From: Streptomyces qinglanensis
GTDB lineage: Bacteria > Actinomycetota > Actinomycetes > Streptomycetales > Streptomycetaceae
Direction: 5' to 3'
Length of the DNA stretch: 64,000 nt
Assembly (NCBI RefSeq): GCF_900111245.1
Contig: NZ_FOGO01000003.1
Coordinates: 186,001-250,000 of the forward strand
Part shown: positions 45,091-57,447 of the stretch, piece by piece
Position numbering within the stretch: position 1 is the first letter of the stretch
How the letters are laid out: every line of letters begins with the position of its first letter
Notes under the pieces: generated by a model
What the model was told of the DNA's origin: nothing
Databases searched by the model: none
Seen by the model: the letters and a program-made list of their open reading frames with translations, nothing else
Position numbers and translations under genes: made by a program

Positions 45091-46026
45091 ATGCTCAGCG
45101 CCCGCCGCCTGGAGATCCTGCACGCCGTACTCGCTGCCGGGTCGGTCAACGCCGCCGCCCGGAACCTCAACTACTCGCCGGCGACGATCAGCCAGCACCT
45201 CACGGCCCTCGCCAGGGAGACCGGGCTGGTGCTGTTCGAGAAGGAGGGCCGTGGGATCGTCCCCACCGACGCCGCGCTCCACCTGGCGGAACAGGCGCAG
45301 AGCGTACTCGCGGACTTCTCCCGGCTGGAGCGCACCGTCGCGGACCTGCGCGCGGGCCAGGGCGAGCACCTGGCGCTGGCCTGCTGCGCCTCGGCGGCGG
45401 AGGAGCTGATCCCCGAGGTGGTGCGCGCGGTCCGGGAGCTGCGGCCGAACATCACCACGGAGGTCAGTCTCAACGAGCCCGTCGACGGACGCGGCCGCCG
45501 CCGGCCGGACCTCGACATCCGGACCGAACCCGTCGACGGGGCCGAGATCCGGCTGGAGGGGTACCGGCGCCACGAGCTGCTCACCGAGGAGCTGCTCGCG
45601 GTCCTTCCGGCCGCGCATCCGCTGGCGGGCGCACGCTCCGTCGCGCTCGGCGAGCTGCGCACCGAGCCGTGGATCGACCACGACATCTACGACAGCCCGA
45701 CCGGGCAGATCATCCTGGGTGCCTGCACCGCGGCCGGGTTCGCGCCGCGCTACGTCGCCCGGCTCGACAACCACCACGCCGCGCTCAGTCTGGTGCGGGC
45801 CGGCATCGGCATCACCGTCCTGCCCCGGCTGGCGGTGCCCGATCCGCCCGGCACGCTGGTGGCCGTACCGCTGACCCCGGCGGTCAGGAGGCGCATCGTG
45901 CTGCACGCACGGCTGCATCCCCGCCGCGAGGGTCTCGTCACGGCCGCGGCCGCGCGGCTCCGCTCGGCGGCCGGGCACTGGGCGGCCCGGCACGGCGAGG
46001 AAGCCCCCGGCGACGGCGGGGACTGA
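45091..46026 (+). CDS. LysR family regulator divergent from dgdA (DgdR-like)
   Basis: The 311-residue protein has a LysR helix-turn-helix at its N-terminus (MLSARRLEILHAVLAAGSVNAAARNLNYSPATISQHLTALARETGLVLFEKEGRGIVPT) and an effector domain. ATG 45091 lies only 7 bases after a TACGAT -10-like box (45080-45085), so the transcript may be leaderless. In Burkholderia cepacia the LysR protein DgdR is divergent from dgdA and responds to dialkylglycines; the same arrangement here supports the pairing. Sequence identity to DgdR was not tested. Confidence 0.9.
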   Translation: MLSARRLEILHAVLAAGSVNAAARNLNYSPATISQHLTALARETGLVLFEKEGRGIVPTDAALHLAEQAQSVLADFSRLERTVADLRAGQGEHLALACCASAAEELIPEVVRAVRELRPNITTEVSLNEPVDGRGRRRPDLDIRTEPVDGAEIRLEGYRRHELLTEELLAVLPAAHPLAGARSVALGELRTEPWIDHDIYDSPTGQIILGACTAAGFAPRYVARLDNHHAALSLVRAGIGITVLPRLAVPDPPGTLVAVPLTPAVRRRIVLHARLHPRREGLVTAAAARLRSAAGHWAARHGEEAPGDGGD

Positions 46027-46072
46027 CCGCGCGGCGCCCGGGCGTCGCCAGGGGCGGGAGGCGGAACGGAAC

Positions 46073-46102
46073 GGGCCCGGACCGGCGAACCGGCCCGGGC
46101 CC
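46073..46102. terminator. Bidirectional hairpin between LysR and katG
   Basis: GGGCCCGGACCGG (46073-46085) pairs with CCGGCCCGGGCCC (46090-46102) with one mismatch around a CGAA loop, in the spacer of the convergent LysR and katG genes. Confidence 0.8.
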
Positions 46103-46142
46103 TGCTGCCGGCACCCGTGTCAGGTGCGGCGGCCCGCCGTAC

Positions 46143-48962
<2,820 letters not shown>

Positions 48963-49032
48963 ACCGGCCCCAGTCCGGCGCCCGGCCGAGCGCAGCCGGC
49001 CCGCGCCGGGCCGGGACACTCACGAGACACGC

Positions 49033-51333
49033 TCAGGGGCGCCGCCCCGCGTTGAGGGTGTCGACGGCGGCCGCCGCGTCGCCGAGATTGGCGAAGTCGA
49101 CGGCGACGAAGTTCACCGGGTGGTCGCGCGCGGCCTCGCAGCGCCGGGCACGGTCGAGGACGAACCCCTTCGCGTTGACCTCCCGCGCGTCGATCCGGCT
49201 GCCGCCGCCGCTGGTGATGAAGTGGTTCATCAGGAAGAGCCGTTTGCCGGTCCCGCCCCGGTTGGGCGCGCACGACATCTTCTCCGGGGAGGAGAAGGCG
49301 TAGGGAGTCTCCATCCCGTACCGGTAGAAGTTGCGGTACCAGGGCGCGGGCCCGTCCGCGTGCTCGGCGAAGACCACCAGGCGCTTGTCGTCCTCGATCA
49401 TCTTGCCCAGCGTCGGCCACTCCGCCTTCGGATCGTCGTCGGGGGTGAACAGCAGGTCCTCCAGACCGGCCTTCCGGAACGCCGACTCCGTCTGCTTTCC
49501 GGTGATGCCGTCCTGCACGATCAGCGTGACGACCTCCCCCGGATGCTCGTCGAGCCAGGCGCGGATGTCGCGGAGGGTGTCGACGAGCGGGATCGCGCCG
49601 CCGCGGCAGACGGCATGGCACAGCCACAGGCCCGGTTCGGTGGGGGTGGCCTCGTCGATCAGTCCGGTGATCTTGTCGCGCATCTCCGGGGCGAACTCGG
49701 AGACCTTCAGCCGCTCGGCGATCTGGTCGGGCCGCTCCCAGGTGTGGGTGTCCACCAGCAGCGCGCGGGCGCCGTTGTCGAGCTGGGCGGTGATGTCGCC
49801 GTCCTGGAGAGGGCTGATGAAGCGGTCGGCGGTCGTCGACATCGAGTTGTGGGTGGCGACGTAGGCGGCCTGGTCGTAGCGCAGGTCGCAGGCGCGGGCC
49901 GAGCCGTTGCACAGGGCCTGCTCGGAGCCGGAGCCGCTCGCGGCGGCCGGGACGAAGGTCACCCCCAGCACCACCGCGGTGGTGGTGACCGCGGACAGGC
50001 CGGCCAGCATCCCGGTACGGCCCCTGGTGGACAGCGACTGCGCGGCCCGGGGCCGCCGCCGTACGTAGGAGAGCGCGGCCAGCAGCGCCCCGACCGCGAC
50101 CGGCGTGAGGGCCGCGGAGGCTCCGGCGGCGGTGAGCGTCTGCAGTGCGGTGCTCTCCAGGTCCTCCACCAGCACGGCCAGCGAGGGCGGCCAGGAGCCC
50201 GGCGCCGTCCCCCACAGGCCGTCCGCCTTCCACTGCACCAGCCGGAAGAGGCCGGCCGTCAGGAGGCCGCCCGCGACCATGCTCCAGCCGACCGCGCGCA
50301 GCCTCCTCAGCCGGCGGCGCGGCCCGGTGAGCCACAGGAAGGCGACGGACAGGGCCCCGACGGCGACGGCGAGCGGGTAGACCCATCCCAGTGCGAGCCG
50401 GGTGAAGCCCCGCGCCTCCTCCAGCGGGCCGGTGTACACGCCCCCGCTGTCCAGGTCCTTGACGACGTCCCAGCGGCCGCCCTCGGTGATGCGCAGCAGC
50501 TCCTGCTCGCCCTCGTCGGCTCCGGCACCCGCACGTCCGCCGATCACGTGCGGTCCCACCGCGGCGAGGGCCGTGGCGACGTCCCCCACCCCGAGCGCAC
50601 CCTCGATCTGCGGGCGCAGGGACGTGCGTTGGTCCTCGGGCACGGCGGAGAGCAGCAGCTTGCTGATGTCCCGCACGGCACGGTCGCTCAGGTCGACGGT
50701 GGGCAGGTCGGCGGGGCGCCGTCCGGCGGCGACATCGTCCAGCGCCGCGTCGATGCGCTTCACGGCGGCCGGGAAGTCGGCCTTGTCGCGGCCCTGCGCC
50801 TGGGAGACCAGGCCGCCGAGGTACACCTCGGCGAGCTTGTCCATGTTGGCCAGTACCGGGGAGAGGTCGACCGAGACCGAGAGGGTGTCCTTCTCGCCCC
50901 GGAGATAGCTGGTGACCTCGGCGATCTGCTCGTCGGTGAGTTCGCGCACGGTCGCCGGGGGCAGGACGGTCTTGAGGTTCGCGGTCACCACGGACTCGGG
51001 CACCGGCAGGCGTGCCAGCAGGCTCCGGGTGACCGGCTGGGCCTCGGGGGCGACGAGCACTTCGTCGTAGAGCCGGTCGTAGGCCCGCTCCTCGTCCAGG
51101 ACGTGCTGGTAGTAGCCGCGGTCCAGGACCGTGTTGCGCAGCGTGCCCACCGTCGCCAGCGCCGTCACGCACAGCGCCGCCAGCACCGCCGCCAGCGGTC
51201 GTACGACGCGCACCCAGCGGGCCCGGCGCCATGCGCCGGGCTGTGCGGCGGTGTTCGGCCGGCCGGTCGCCGAGTCCGGCTGCCCGTCTCCTCGTTCCGT
51301 GTCCGGGGCAGTGTCGTGCGTGTTGCGCGGCAC
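49033..51333 (-). CDS. Membrane protein with C-terminal PI-PLC-like phosphodiesterase domain
   Basis: The 766-residue protein starts at GTG 51333 after an AGGAG site. An N-terminal membrane span (VRPLAAVLAALCVTALATVG, near residue 45) is followed by a long extracytoplasmic helical region. Three more spans lie at about residues 315-335, 345-360 and 410-465. The C-terminal TIM barrel begins around residue 480 with AAYVATHNSMSTT, DNGARALLVDTHTW and LWLCHAVCRGG, the PI-PLC X-type motifs with both catalytic His regions. It probably cleaves a phosphodiester lipid or wall polymer outside the cell. The substrate is unknown; no operon partner. Confidence 0.82.
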   Translation of the reverse strand: MPRNTHDTAPDTERGDGQPDSATGRPNTAAQPGAWRRARWVRVVRPLAAVLAALCVTALATVGTLRNTVLDRGYYQHVLDEERAYDRLYDEVLVAPEAQPVTRSLLARLPVPESVVTANLKTVLPPATVRELTDEQIAEVTSYLRGEKDTLSVSVDLSPVLANMDKLAEVYLGGLVSQAQGRDKADFPAAVKRIDAALDDVAAGRRPADLPTVDLSDRAVRDISKLLLSAVPEDQRTSLRPQIEGALGVGDVATALAAVGPHVIGGRAGAGADEGEQELLRITEGGRWDVVKDLDSGGVYTGPLEEARGFTRLALGWVYPLAVAVGALSVAFLWLTGPRRRLRRLRAVGWSMVAGGLLTAGLFRLVQWKADGLWGTAPGSWPPSLAVLVEDLESTALQTLTAAGASAALTPVAVGALLAALSYVRRRPRAAQSLSTRGRTGMLAGLSAVTTTAVVLGVTFVPAAASGSGSEQALCNGSARACDLRYDQAAYVATHNSMSTTADRFISPLQDGDITAQLDNGARALLVDTHTWERPDQIAERLKVSEFAPEMRDKITGLIDEATPTEPGLWLCHAVCRGGAIPLVDTLRDIRAWLDEHPGEVVTLIVQDGITGKQTESAFRKAGLEDLLFTPDDDPKAEWPTLGKMIEDDKRLVVFAEHADGPAPWYRNFYRYGMETPYAFSSPEKMSCAPNRGGTGKRLFLMNHFITSGGGSRIDAREVNAKGFVLDRARRCEAARDHPVNFVAVDFANLGDAAAAVDTLNAGRRP

Positions 51334-51658
51334 CCGTACTCCTGGGGTCGTGTGCTGTTCGTGCGGGCCGGACCGCGGCCCGGGGGCGGGACGCGCCGCT
51401 GCGCTGCTCGGCGGCGGCGCAGGGGCCGTGACCAGGCTATGCGCAGCGGGCGCGGGCGTGTTCCCCGGGTCGCGCTGCGACAGGCGTGGCGTCGGGGCCG
51501 GTGGCTGCGGGCGGGGTGCCGGATCGTGTCATGGCTGTCGTCTACCCCGCGGACGCGGCGCCATGGCCCCGGACACCCGGACGGTCCGCCGCACGCGCCG
51601 GACTCCCGCAGCCGGGGCGCCCGGCCGCGGGAGTGCCGGAACGTTTCCGGGCAGCCCC
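51334..51658. other. 325-base spacer
   Basis: This spacer lies between the PI-PLC-like gene and the AraC-type gene on the same strand. It should hold the promoter for the former. I found no gene, palindrome or hairpin I would defend. Confidence 0.45.
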
Positions 51659-52594
51659 TCAGGCCGCTCGCGCCGCGCGGCGGTACCGGCCGGGGGCCTG
51701 TCCGTAGGCCCGCTTGAACGCCTTGGCGAAGGCGTACTCGGAGCCGTATCCGGTACGGGCGGCGACGGTGGTCAGCGGTGCCCCCGAGTCGCGCAGCAGG
51801 CGCGCCGCGGTCATCATCCGCCAACGGGTGAGGTAGGCCATGGGAGGCTCGCCGACCAGTGCGGTGAAGCGGCGCGCGAAGGCCGCGCGGGAAAGGCCCG
51901 CGCGCCGGGCCAGCGTCTCCACGGTCCACGGCGCTGCCGGGTCCTGGTGAAGGGCGGAGAGGGCGGGGGCGACGGCGGGGTCGGCGAGTGCGGTGGCCCA
52001 GCCACCGGTGTCCGAGGGGGGCTGCTCCGCCAGCCAGGCGCGCAGGATGTAGAGGAGGAGCGAGTCGATCAGTGCGGGCACGATGCCGGCCGAGCCGATG
52101 CGCGGGTTCTCCAGTTCGGCGCCGAGCAACTGGACGGCGGCGGTCAGCTCGGGGTGGCGGCCGTGCCGGGTGGCGAGGTGGACGACCTCCGGGAGCCTGC
52201 CCACCAGCGGATGCGGGCGGCCCTGTTCCAGGTGGTAGTTGCCGCACAGCAGGCTGGTGCGGGGGCCGTCGCCGCCGATGGTGAGGGTTCCCAGTGGCGA
52301 ACCGGGGCGGAACTGCTCGGGCCGCTCCGCCTCGGCAGGGGTGTCCGGCTGGTCGGCGAGGATGTGGCCCGGACCGTCGCGGAGGAAGACCACGTCCCCG
52401 GCGCTGAGCGCGAGGGGGGCCAGGTGCGGGGCGTTCGCCAGCGGGACCAGCCAGCAGGAGCCGTAGAGCACCACGTGGAAGCCCGCACCGGCGACCGGGG
52501 GGAGGCGCAGGCCCCAGGGGGCGCGGCCGTCGGTCCGCACGGAGGTGGGCCGCCCGGTCCGCATCGAACCGAGCGCCTCGGTCAGGATGTCCAT
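51659..52594 (-). CDS. AraC family regulator with cupin sensor domain
   Basis: The 311-residue protein has an N-terminal cupin-6-like sensor (FHVVLYGSCWLVPLANAPHLAPLALSAGDVVFLRDGPGHILAD) and a C-terminal double helix-turn-helix (WTVETLARRAGLSRAAFARRFTALVGEPPMAYLTRWRMMTAARLLRDSG ... GYGSEYAFAKAFKRAYGQAPGRYRR). ATG 52594 has a run of GGGGAGG before it. It follows a zinc-less quinone oxidoreductase-like gene on the same strand by 120 bases, a common pair in which the regulator controls the reductase. Confidence 0.9.
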   Translation of the reverse strand: MDILTEALGSMRTGRPTSVRTDGRAPWGLRLPPVAGAGFHVVLYGSCWLVPLANAPHLAPLALSAGDVVFLRDGPGHILADQPDTPAEAERPEQFRPGSPLGTLTIGGDGPRTSLLCGNYHLEQGRPHPLVGRLPEVVHLATRHGRHPELTAAVQLLGAELENPRIGSAGIVPALIDSLLLYILRAWLAEQPPSDTGGWATALADPAVAPALSALHQDPAAPWTVETLARRAGLSRAAFARRFTALVGEPPMAYLTRWRMMTAARLLRDSGAPLTTVAARTGYGSEYAFAKAFKRAYGQAPGRYRRAARAA

Positions 52595-52714
52595 CCTCCC
52601 CTCCCCTCCCCTCCCATGGCCCCTGGCCCGCTGGGACTGGGCCTCCCCCGGGTCCGTGCCCGCGTGCCCGGCGCCGCCGGGCGTCCACCCTACGGCCTGT
52701 GCCATGGCTCGCCG

Positions 52715-53641
52715 TCAGTCGACGGTGAGGACGACCTTGCCCTGGACCTGGCCGGATCCGACCAGCTCGTGCGCGGCGGCTGCCTCCGCCAGCGGAAAGG
52801 TCCGGGCGATCCGGGGCCGGACGCGGCCGGCGTCGACGAGCCGGGCGAGCGCTTCGAGCGAGGCGTGGTCGGGCTCCACCGAGATCCCGGCGAAGGTGCG
52901 GCCCGCGGCTTCGACCTTCGCGGCCAGTTCCCGGTTCCAGTGCTCCATGATGGTGACCAGGGTGCCGCCGGGCCGCAGGACGGACAGCGAGCGCAGTCCG
53001 TCGGCGTTGGAGTCGAGGACGACGTCGAGGTCCCCGACCACGTCGGTGAAGTCGGTGGTGCGGTGGTCGATGACCTCGTCCGCGCCGAGGCCCCGCACGA
53101 AGTCGTGCTTGGCCGCACTCGCCAGGCCGATCACGTGGGCGCCGCGGGCCTTGGCTATCTGCACGGCGAGGTGGCCGACGCCGCCCGCCGCACGGTGGAT
53201 CAGCACCCGCTGCCCCTCCTCGATCCGGGCCGCGTCCACCAGCCCCTGCCAGGCGGTGAGGCCGGCGAGCGGGACGGCGGCGGCGTGCACGTGGTCGAGG
53301 GCGGCGGGCTTGCGGGCGACCTGGCGGGAGGGTGCGACCGCGTACTGGGCGTAGCCGCCCGCGGCGCGGGGGAAGAACGGCATTCCGAAGACCTCGTCGC
53401 CGGGCTGGAACCGGGCACCGGGGGCCGCCTCCTCGACGGTGCCGGAGAGGTCCCAGCCGACGCCGAACGGCGGCTCGCCGAGCAGCGGGAGCGCCCCGGC
53501 TCGGACGGCGACGTCCACGGGGTTCACGCCGACCGCCCGGACACGGACGAGGACTTCGCCGCCGAGCGGGACGGGGCGGTCGGTCTCGACGGCCCGCAGG
53601 ACCTCGGGGCCGCCGAAGGACTCCTGGATGACAGCACGCAT
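52715..53641 (-). CDS. NADP-dependent oxidoreductase, MDR/quinone reductase family
   Basis: The 308-residue enzyme belongs to the medium-chain dehydrogenase/reductase superfamily. It shows the GroES-like N-terminal domain (MRAVIQESFGGPEVLRAVETDRPVP; VRAVGVNPVDVAVRAG; GWDLSGTVEE) and the Rossmann domain with GGVGHLAVQIAKARGAHVIG. It lacks the Cys/His zinc ligands of alcohol dehydrogenases, so a zinc-independent quinone or enoyl reductase is likely. It lies beside its probable AraC regulator. The ATG at 53641 is preceded by a weak AGGGAGAC site. Confidence 0.9.
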   Translation of the reverse strand: MRAVIQESFGGPEVLRAVETDRPVPLGGEVLVRVRAVGVNPVDVAVRAGALPLLGEPPFGVGWDLSGTVEEAAPGARFQPGDEVFGMPFFPRAAGGYAQYAVAPSRQVARKPAALDHVHAAAVPLAGLTAWQGLVDAARIEEGQRVLIHRAAGGVGHLAVQIAKARGAHVIGLASAAKHDFVRGLGADEVIDHRTTDFTDVVGDLDVVLDSNADGLRSLSVLRPGGTLVTIMEHWNRELAAKVEAAGRTFAGISVEPDHASLEALARLVDAGRVRPRIARTFPLAEAAAAHELVGSGQVQGKVVLTVD

Positions 53642-53841
53642 GGGGGTCTCCCTGGGGTTGTCCGGGCGTCTCCGGGTCTCTCTCCGGCCCGGCGCCCGGG
53701 GGTTGATGTGCTCGACACTAGGGAGCACCGGCGAGCTGCTGAATATCTTCAAATCTCCAGAAAATGTTCTGTCGTCTCTCCTCGCCGGAGGATGAACCAT
53801 TCCACCGCAGGCGCGCGGCACGCGTGTGACCCAGAACACGT

Positions 53842-53903
53842 ACGAAACCGTTTCGTTTCGCTAGCGAGGATGGCGTACTGTCTTCTGTACGAAACCGTTT
53901 CGT
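53842..53903. promoter_or_regulatory. Two identical 15-bp TetR operators
   Basis: ACGAAACCGTTTCGT, a perfect palindrome with a central C, occurs at 53842-53856 and again at 53889-53903. The second copy ends 23 bases before the TetR start. The pair is the strongest operator signal in the window. Confidence 0.85.
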
Positions 53904-53926
53904 TCGGAGCGGGAAGAGAGGGAGGC

Positions 53927-54526
53927 ATGACGGAGAGCACAGCGACGCGCCGCAGCCGGATCACTCCCGAGCGCGAGGCCGAGCTGTACGAGGCCGTGCT
54001 CGACCTGCTCCGGGAAGTCGGCTACGACGCCCTCACCATGGACGCCGTGGCGGCCCGCACCCGCTCCAGCAAGGCGACCCTCTACCGGCAGTGGGGCGGC
54101 AAGCCGGAGCTGGTGGCGAAGGCGGTCCGGCACAGCAAGCCGGGCCGGACCGGGGACCTCGACACCGGGTCCCTGCGCGGCGACTTCCACGCTCTGGTGG
54201 CGCGCGAGGACGACTGCGCCATGGAGCAGAACTCCGCACTGATGCGGGGGCTGTTCATGGCGGTGCACCACAACCCGGACCTTCTGCAGGCGTTCAAGGA
54301 ACTGCTCATCGAGCCGGAGATGGCGGAGTTCCAGCGGGTACTGCGGCGGGCCGTGGAGCGGGGCGAGGTCCGGGCGGACAACCCGGCGCTGGAGTACGTG
54401 GTGCACATGCTGATCGGCGCTTTCGCCACCCGCGCGCTGATCGACGACCAGCCGCCCACCCAGGCGTTCCTCGCCTCCTACATCGACGCCGTCGTGCTCC
54501 CCGCCCTCGGCGTGCCGGCTCGCTGA
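53927..54526 (+). CDS. TetR family repressor of the MMPL pump
   Basis: The 199-residue protein has a TetR helix-turn-helix (REAELYEAVLDLLREVGYDALTMDAVAARTRSSKATLYRQWGGKPELVAKAV) and a TetR_C_16-like ligand domain (ALMRGLFMAVHHNPDLLQAFKELLIEPEMAEFQRVLRRAVERGEV). ATG 53927 has a GGGAGG site. Two identical palindromes lie directly upstream and an MMPL exporter 110 bases downstream on the same strand, so it is probably an autorepressor that also controls the exporter. Confidence 0.92.
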   Translation: MTESTATRRSRITPEREAELYEAVLDLLREVGYDALTMDAVAARTRSSKATLYRQWGGKPELVAKAVRHSKPGRTGDLDTGSLRGDFHALVAREDDCAMEQNSALMRGLFMAVHHNPDLLQAFKELLIEPEMAEFQRVLRRAVERGEVRADNPALEYVVHMLIGAFATRALIDDQPPTQAFLASYIDAVVLPALGVPAR

Positions 54527-54636
54527 CGAGCCTGCCCATCACCCCGCCCGTTCCCCTCCACCTGACGTCACCGCTCACGTCGTCGGGCTGATCGACCCTG
54601 CCCTCACACCGCACGACAGACCGGGAGTACGCCGTC

Positions 54637-56874
54637 GTGGCCACGTTCCTCTACAAACTCGGACGCCTCGCCTTCCGGCGACGGCACCTCGTCGCCCTGT
54701 TCTGGGTGGCGCTGCTGGCGGTCGCCGGGATCGGCGCGGCCGGTGCGCCCGCCGCAGGCAGCACCTCGTTCTCGATCCCCGGCACCGAGGCCCAGAAGGC
54801 ATTCGACCTGCTGGAGCAGCGCTTCCCCGGGAGCAGTGCCGACGGCGCCACCGCGCGCGTCGTCTTCAAGGCCCCCGCGGGCGAGAAGATGACCGACCCC
54901 GACAACCGGGCGGCGGTCCAGCAGACGGTCAAGGAGCTCTCCGGCGGTCCGGAGGTCGCCTCCGTCGCCGACCCGTACCAGGCCAAGAGCGTCAGCCGGG
55001 ACGGCACCACCGCCTACGCGTCGGTGGCGTACGAGTCCTCCGGCATGGAGCTGGCCGACTCCACCCGGGAGGACCTGCGGGCGGCCGCTGCGGACGCGCG
55101 CGACACCGGACTGACGGTCGAGGTCGGCGGGGACGCACTCACCGCGGCTCCGGAGACCGGAGCGACGGAGGTCATCGGCATCGCCGTCGCCGCCGTGGTG
55201 CTGATCATCACCTTCGGCTCGCTGCTCGCGGCCGGACTGCCGCTGCTGACCGCGCTGATCGGCGTCGGCACCGGGGTCGCCACGATCACCGCGCTGGCCA
55301 GCACGCTGGAGCTGGGGTCCACGACCTCCACGCTGGCGATGATGATCGGGCTCGCCGTCGGCATCGACTACGCGCTGTTCATCGTCTCGCGCTACCGCGC
55401 GGAACTCGCCGAGGGCCGCGACCGCGAGGAGGCCGTCGGCCGGGCCGTGGGCACCGCCGGGTCCGCGGTGGTCTTCGCGGGCCTGACGGTGGTGATCGCG
55501 CTGGTGGGCCTGTCGGTGGTCAACATACCGATGCTGACCAAGATGGGGGTCGCGGCCGCGGGCACGGTCGCCGTCGCGGTCCTGATCGCCCTGACGATGG
55601 TCCCGGCCCTGCTCGGCTACGTCGGCCGCCGGGTGAAGCCCGCTGGCGAGAAGAGCCGGCTGCTGGGCGGCGGGCGGGCCGCGCGGAAGGCCGCCTCCGG
55701 CGCGGAGCGGCCGAACGCGGGGACGCGCTGGGCGCGCTTCGTCGTGCGCCGGCCGGTGACCGTCCTGCTGCTCGGGGTGGTCGGCCTCGGGGCCGCGGCG
55801 ATCCCGACGTCCGCACTGGAGCTGGGGCTGCCCGACGACGGTTCGCAGCCGACGTCGACGACCCAGCGCCGCGCCTACGACCTGCTGTCGGAGGGCTTCG
55901 GCCCGGGCTTCAACGGTCCGCTGACGGTGGTGGTCGACGCCGAGGCCAGTGACGATCCCGAGGGCGCGGTCGCGGCCGTGACCGGGGACATCAAGGGCCT
56001 GGACGACATCGCGGCGGTCGCCCCCGCGAAGTACAACCGGGCGGGCGACACCGCGATCGTCACCGTGGTCCCCAGCTCCGAGCCGTCGTCCACGGCGACC
56101 GAGAACCTGGTCCACGGCATCCGCGGCACGGGCCCGGACCTGAAGTCCAGCACCGGCGCCGAAGTACTGGTGACCGGCTCGACCGCGATGAACATCGACG
56201 TCAGCCAGAAGCTCGACGACGCGCTGGTCCCGTATCTGACCCTGGTGGTGGGCCTGGCGTTCCTGCTGCTGATCGTGGTCTTCCGCTCGATCCTGGTCCC
56301 GCTGAAGGCGGCGCTCGGCTTCCTGCTGAGCGTGCTGGCGGCGCTGGGCGCGGTCGTCGCGGTCTTCCAGTGGGGCTGGCTGTCCGGTCTGATGGGCGTC
56401 GAGCAGACCGGCCCGGTCATGTCGATGATGCCGATCTTCATGGTCGGTGTCGTCTTCGGACTGGCGATGGACTACGAGGTGTTCCTCGTGACGCGGATGC
56501 GGGAGGCCCATGTCCATGGCGAGGAGCCGACCGAGGCGGTGGTGACCGGCTTCAAGCACGGCGCACGGGTCGTCACGGCCGCAGCGGTGATCATGATGGC
56601 CGTCTTCGCCGGGTTCATCGGCTCCAGCGAGTCGATGGTGAAGATGATCGGCTTCGGCCTGGCGACCGCGGTCCTCTTCGACGCGTTCGTCGTCCGCATG
56701 GCGATCGTCCCGGCGGTCCTGGCACTGCTGGGCAAGCGGGCCTGGTGGCTGCCCGGATGGCTGGACCGGGCGCTGCCCGACGTCGACATCGAGGGCGAGG
56801 GGCTGCGCGCCGGTGCCGACGGCGGCGGTGAAGGCCCGGACGCCGACGACGACCGGGAGCTGGTCCGCACCTGA
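54637..56874 (+). CDS. MMPL family RND transporter
   Basis: The 745-residue exporter starts at GTG 54637. It has the two-fold MMPL/RND plan with about 12 spans and two large outer loops: first repeat GIAVAAVVLIITFGSLLAAGLPLLTALIG ... MMIGLAVGIDYALFIVSRYR, and the second VVGLAFLLLIVVFRSILVPLKAALGFLLSVLAALGAVVAVFQWGW ... FGLAMDYEVFLVTRMRE. The GxxxDY motif of proton relay is present in both halves (GIDY and AMDY). It probably exports a lipid, an antibiotic or another amphiphile using the proton gradient. A TetR repressor lies just upstream. Confidence 0.93.
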   Translation: MATFLYKLGRLAFRRRHLVALFWVALLAVAGIGAAGAPAAGSTSFSIPGTEAQKAFDLLEQRFPGSSADGATARVVFKAPAGEKMTDPDNRAAVQQTVKELSGGPEVASVADPYQAKSVSRDGTTAYASVAYESSGMELADSTREDLRAAAADARDTGLTVEVGGDALTAAPETGATEVIGIAVAAVVLIITFGSLLAAGLPLLTALIGVGTGVATITALASTLELGSTTSTLAMMIGLAVGIDYALFIVSRYRAELAEGRDREEAVGRAVGTAGSAVVFAGLTVVIALVGLSVVNIPMLTKMGVAAAGTVAVAVLIALTMVPALLGYVGRRVKPAGEKSRLLGGGRAARKAASGAERPNAGTRWARFVVRRPVTVLLLGVVGLGAAAIPTSALELGLPDDGSQPTSTTQRRAYDLLSEGFGPGFNGPLTVVVDAEASDDPEGAVAAVTGDIKGLDDIAAVAPAKYNRAGDTAIVTVVPSSEPSSTATENLVHGIRGTGPDLKSSTGAEVLVTGSTAMNIDVSQKLDDALVPYLTLVVGLAFLLLIVVFRSILVPLKAALGFLLSVLAALGAVVAVFQWGWLSGLMGVEQTGPVMSMMPIFMVGVVFGLAMDYEVFLVTRMREAHVHGEEPTEAVVTGFKHGARVVTAAAVIMMAVFAGFIGSSESMVKMIGFGLATAVLFDAFVVRMAIVPAVLALLGKRAWWLPGWLDRALPDVDIEGEGLRAGADGGGEGPDADDDRELVRT

Positions 56875-56892
56875 GATGCCCCCGCGGCACCG

Positions 56893-56928
56893 GCCGGGAG
56901 GGCTCCGCACAGGCGGAGCCCTCCCGGC
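56893..56928. terminator. Terminator after the MMPL gene
   Basis: GCCGGGAGGGCTCCGC (56893-56908) and GCGGAGCCCTCCCGGC (56913-56928) are exact complements around an ACAG loop, 19 bases after the stop codon. Confidence 0.92.
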
Positions 56929-57447
56929 TTCCGGGTACGGGAGCATCCCGGGCCGACGGCCCGCCGCGGCCCGAATCCATCAGCGGGTGCGGCACGTTCA
57001 CGGATCCGGCCCGCCGCACGCGCTCCTGCTCACGGGCCCGGGACTCCGGTTCGGCGTCCGTCAGATGCGCTGGACACATGTCGAACAGGTGGCACCGGAA
57101 CCGTGCGGCTGCCCAGCCGGTGCGGCAAGCGTGCAACGCGGGGACTCCGGGCGCGGAAACCGCAGTTCATGAACGGTTCCCCACAGGCCGGAAGACGCCA
57201 CCCGGCCCGCCGGACGGGACGGCCGAACAGGTCGAGCGCGGGAGTGCGGGAAGCACTCGACGTCATTCCTTGAAGACAATCCGGTCTGGACCAAAGCCTT
57301 GACGGGCAGATCCGGCGCACTTACAACAAGTCATCAAGAAAGCCTGTGGCCTGCCGCACGCGGACGACGTCGCGGACGCACTCCGCAGGTATTCGCTTGT
57401 CATGTGCAGGCCCAACGTCCACTTCCCCCACGAAAGGACGGGCTGAC
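56929..57447. other. 520-base spacer upstream of the GH16 gene
   Basis: No gene is supported in this spacer. It contains the glucanase promoter region with the GGTCTGGACC element listed separately. Base composition is less GC-rich near 57265-57340. Confidence 0.5.
57283..57304 (+). promoter_or_regulatory. Extracellular-enzyme type promoter element
   Basis: GGTCTGGACC (57283-57292) is a near-palindrome of the TGGTCnnGACCA kind seen before streptomycete chitinase-like genes. A TTGACG -35-like hexamer (57299-57304) follows. The distance to the GH16 start is about 145 bases. Confidence 0.5.

Noticed and set aside
54604..56946. Long minus-strand frame opposite the MMPL gene
   Set aside because: The plus strand encodes a complete RND transporter; the antisense frame is Arg/Asp-rich without structure.
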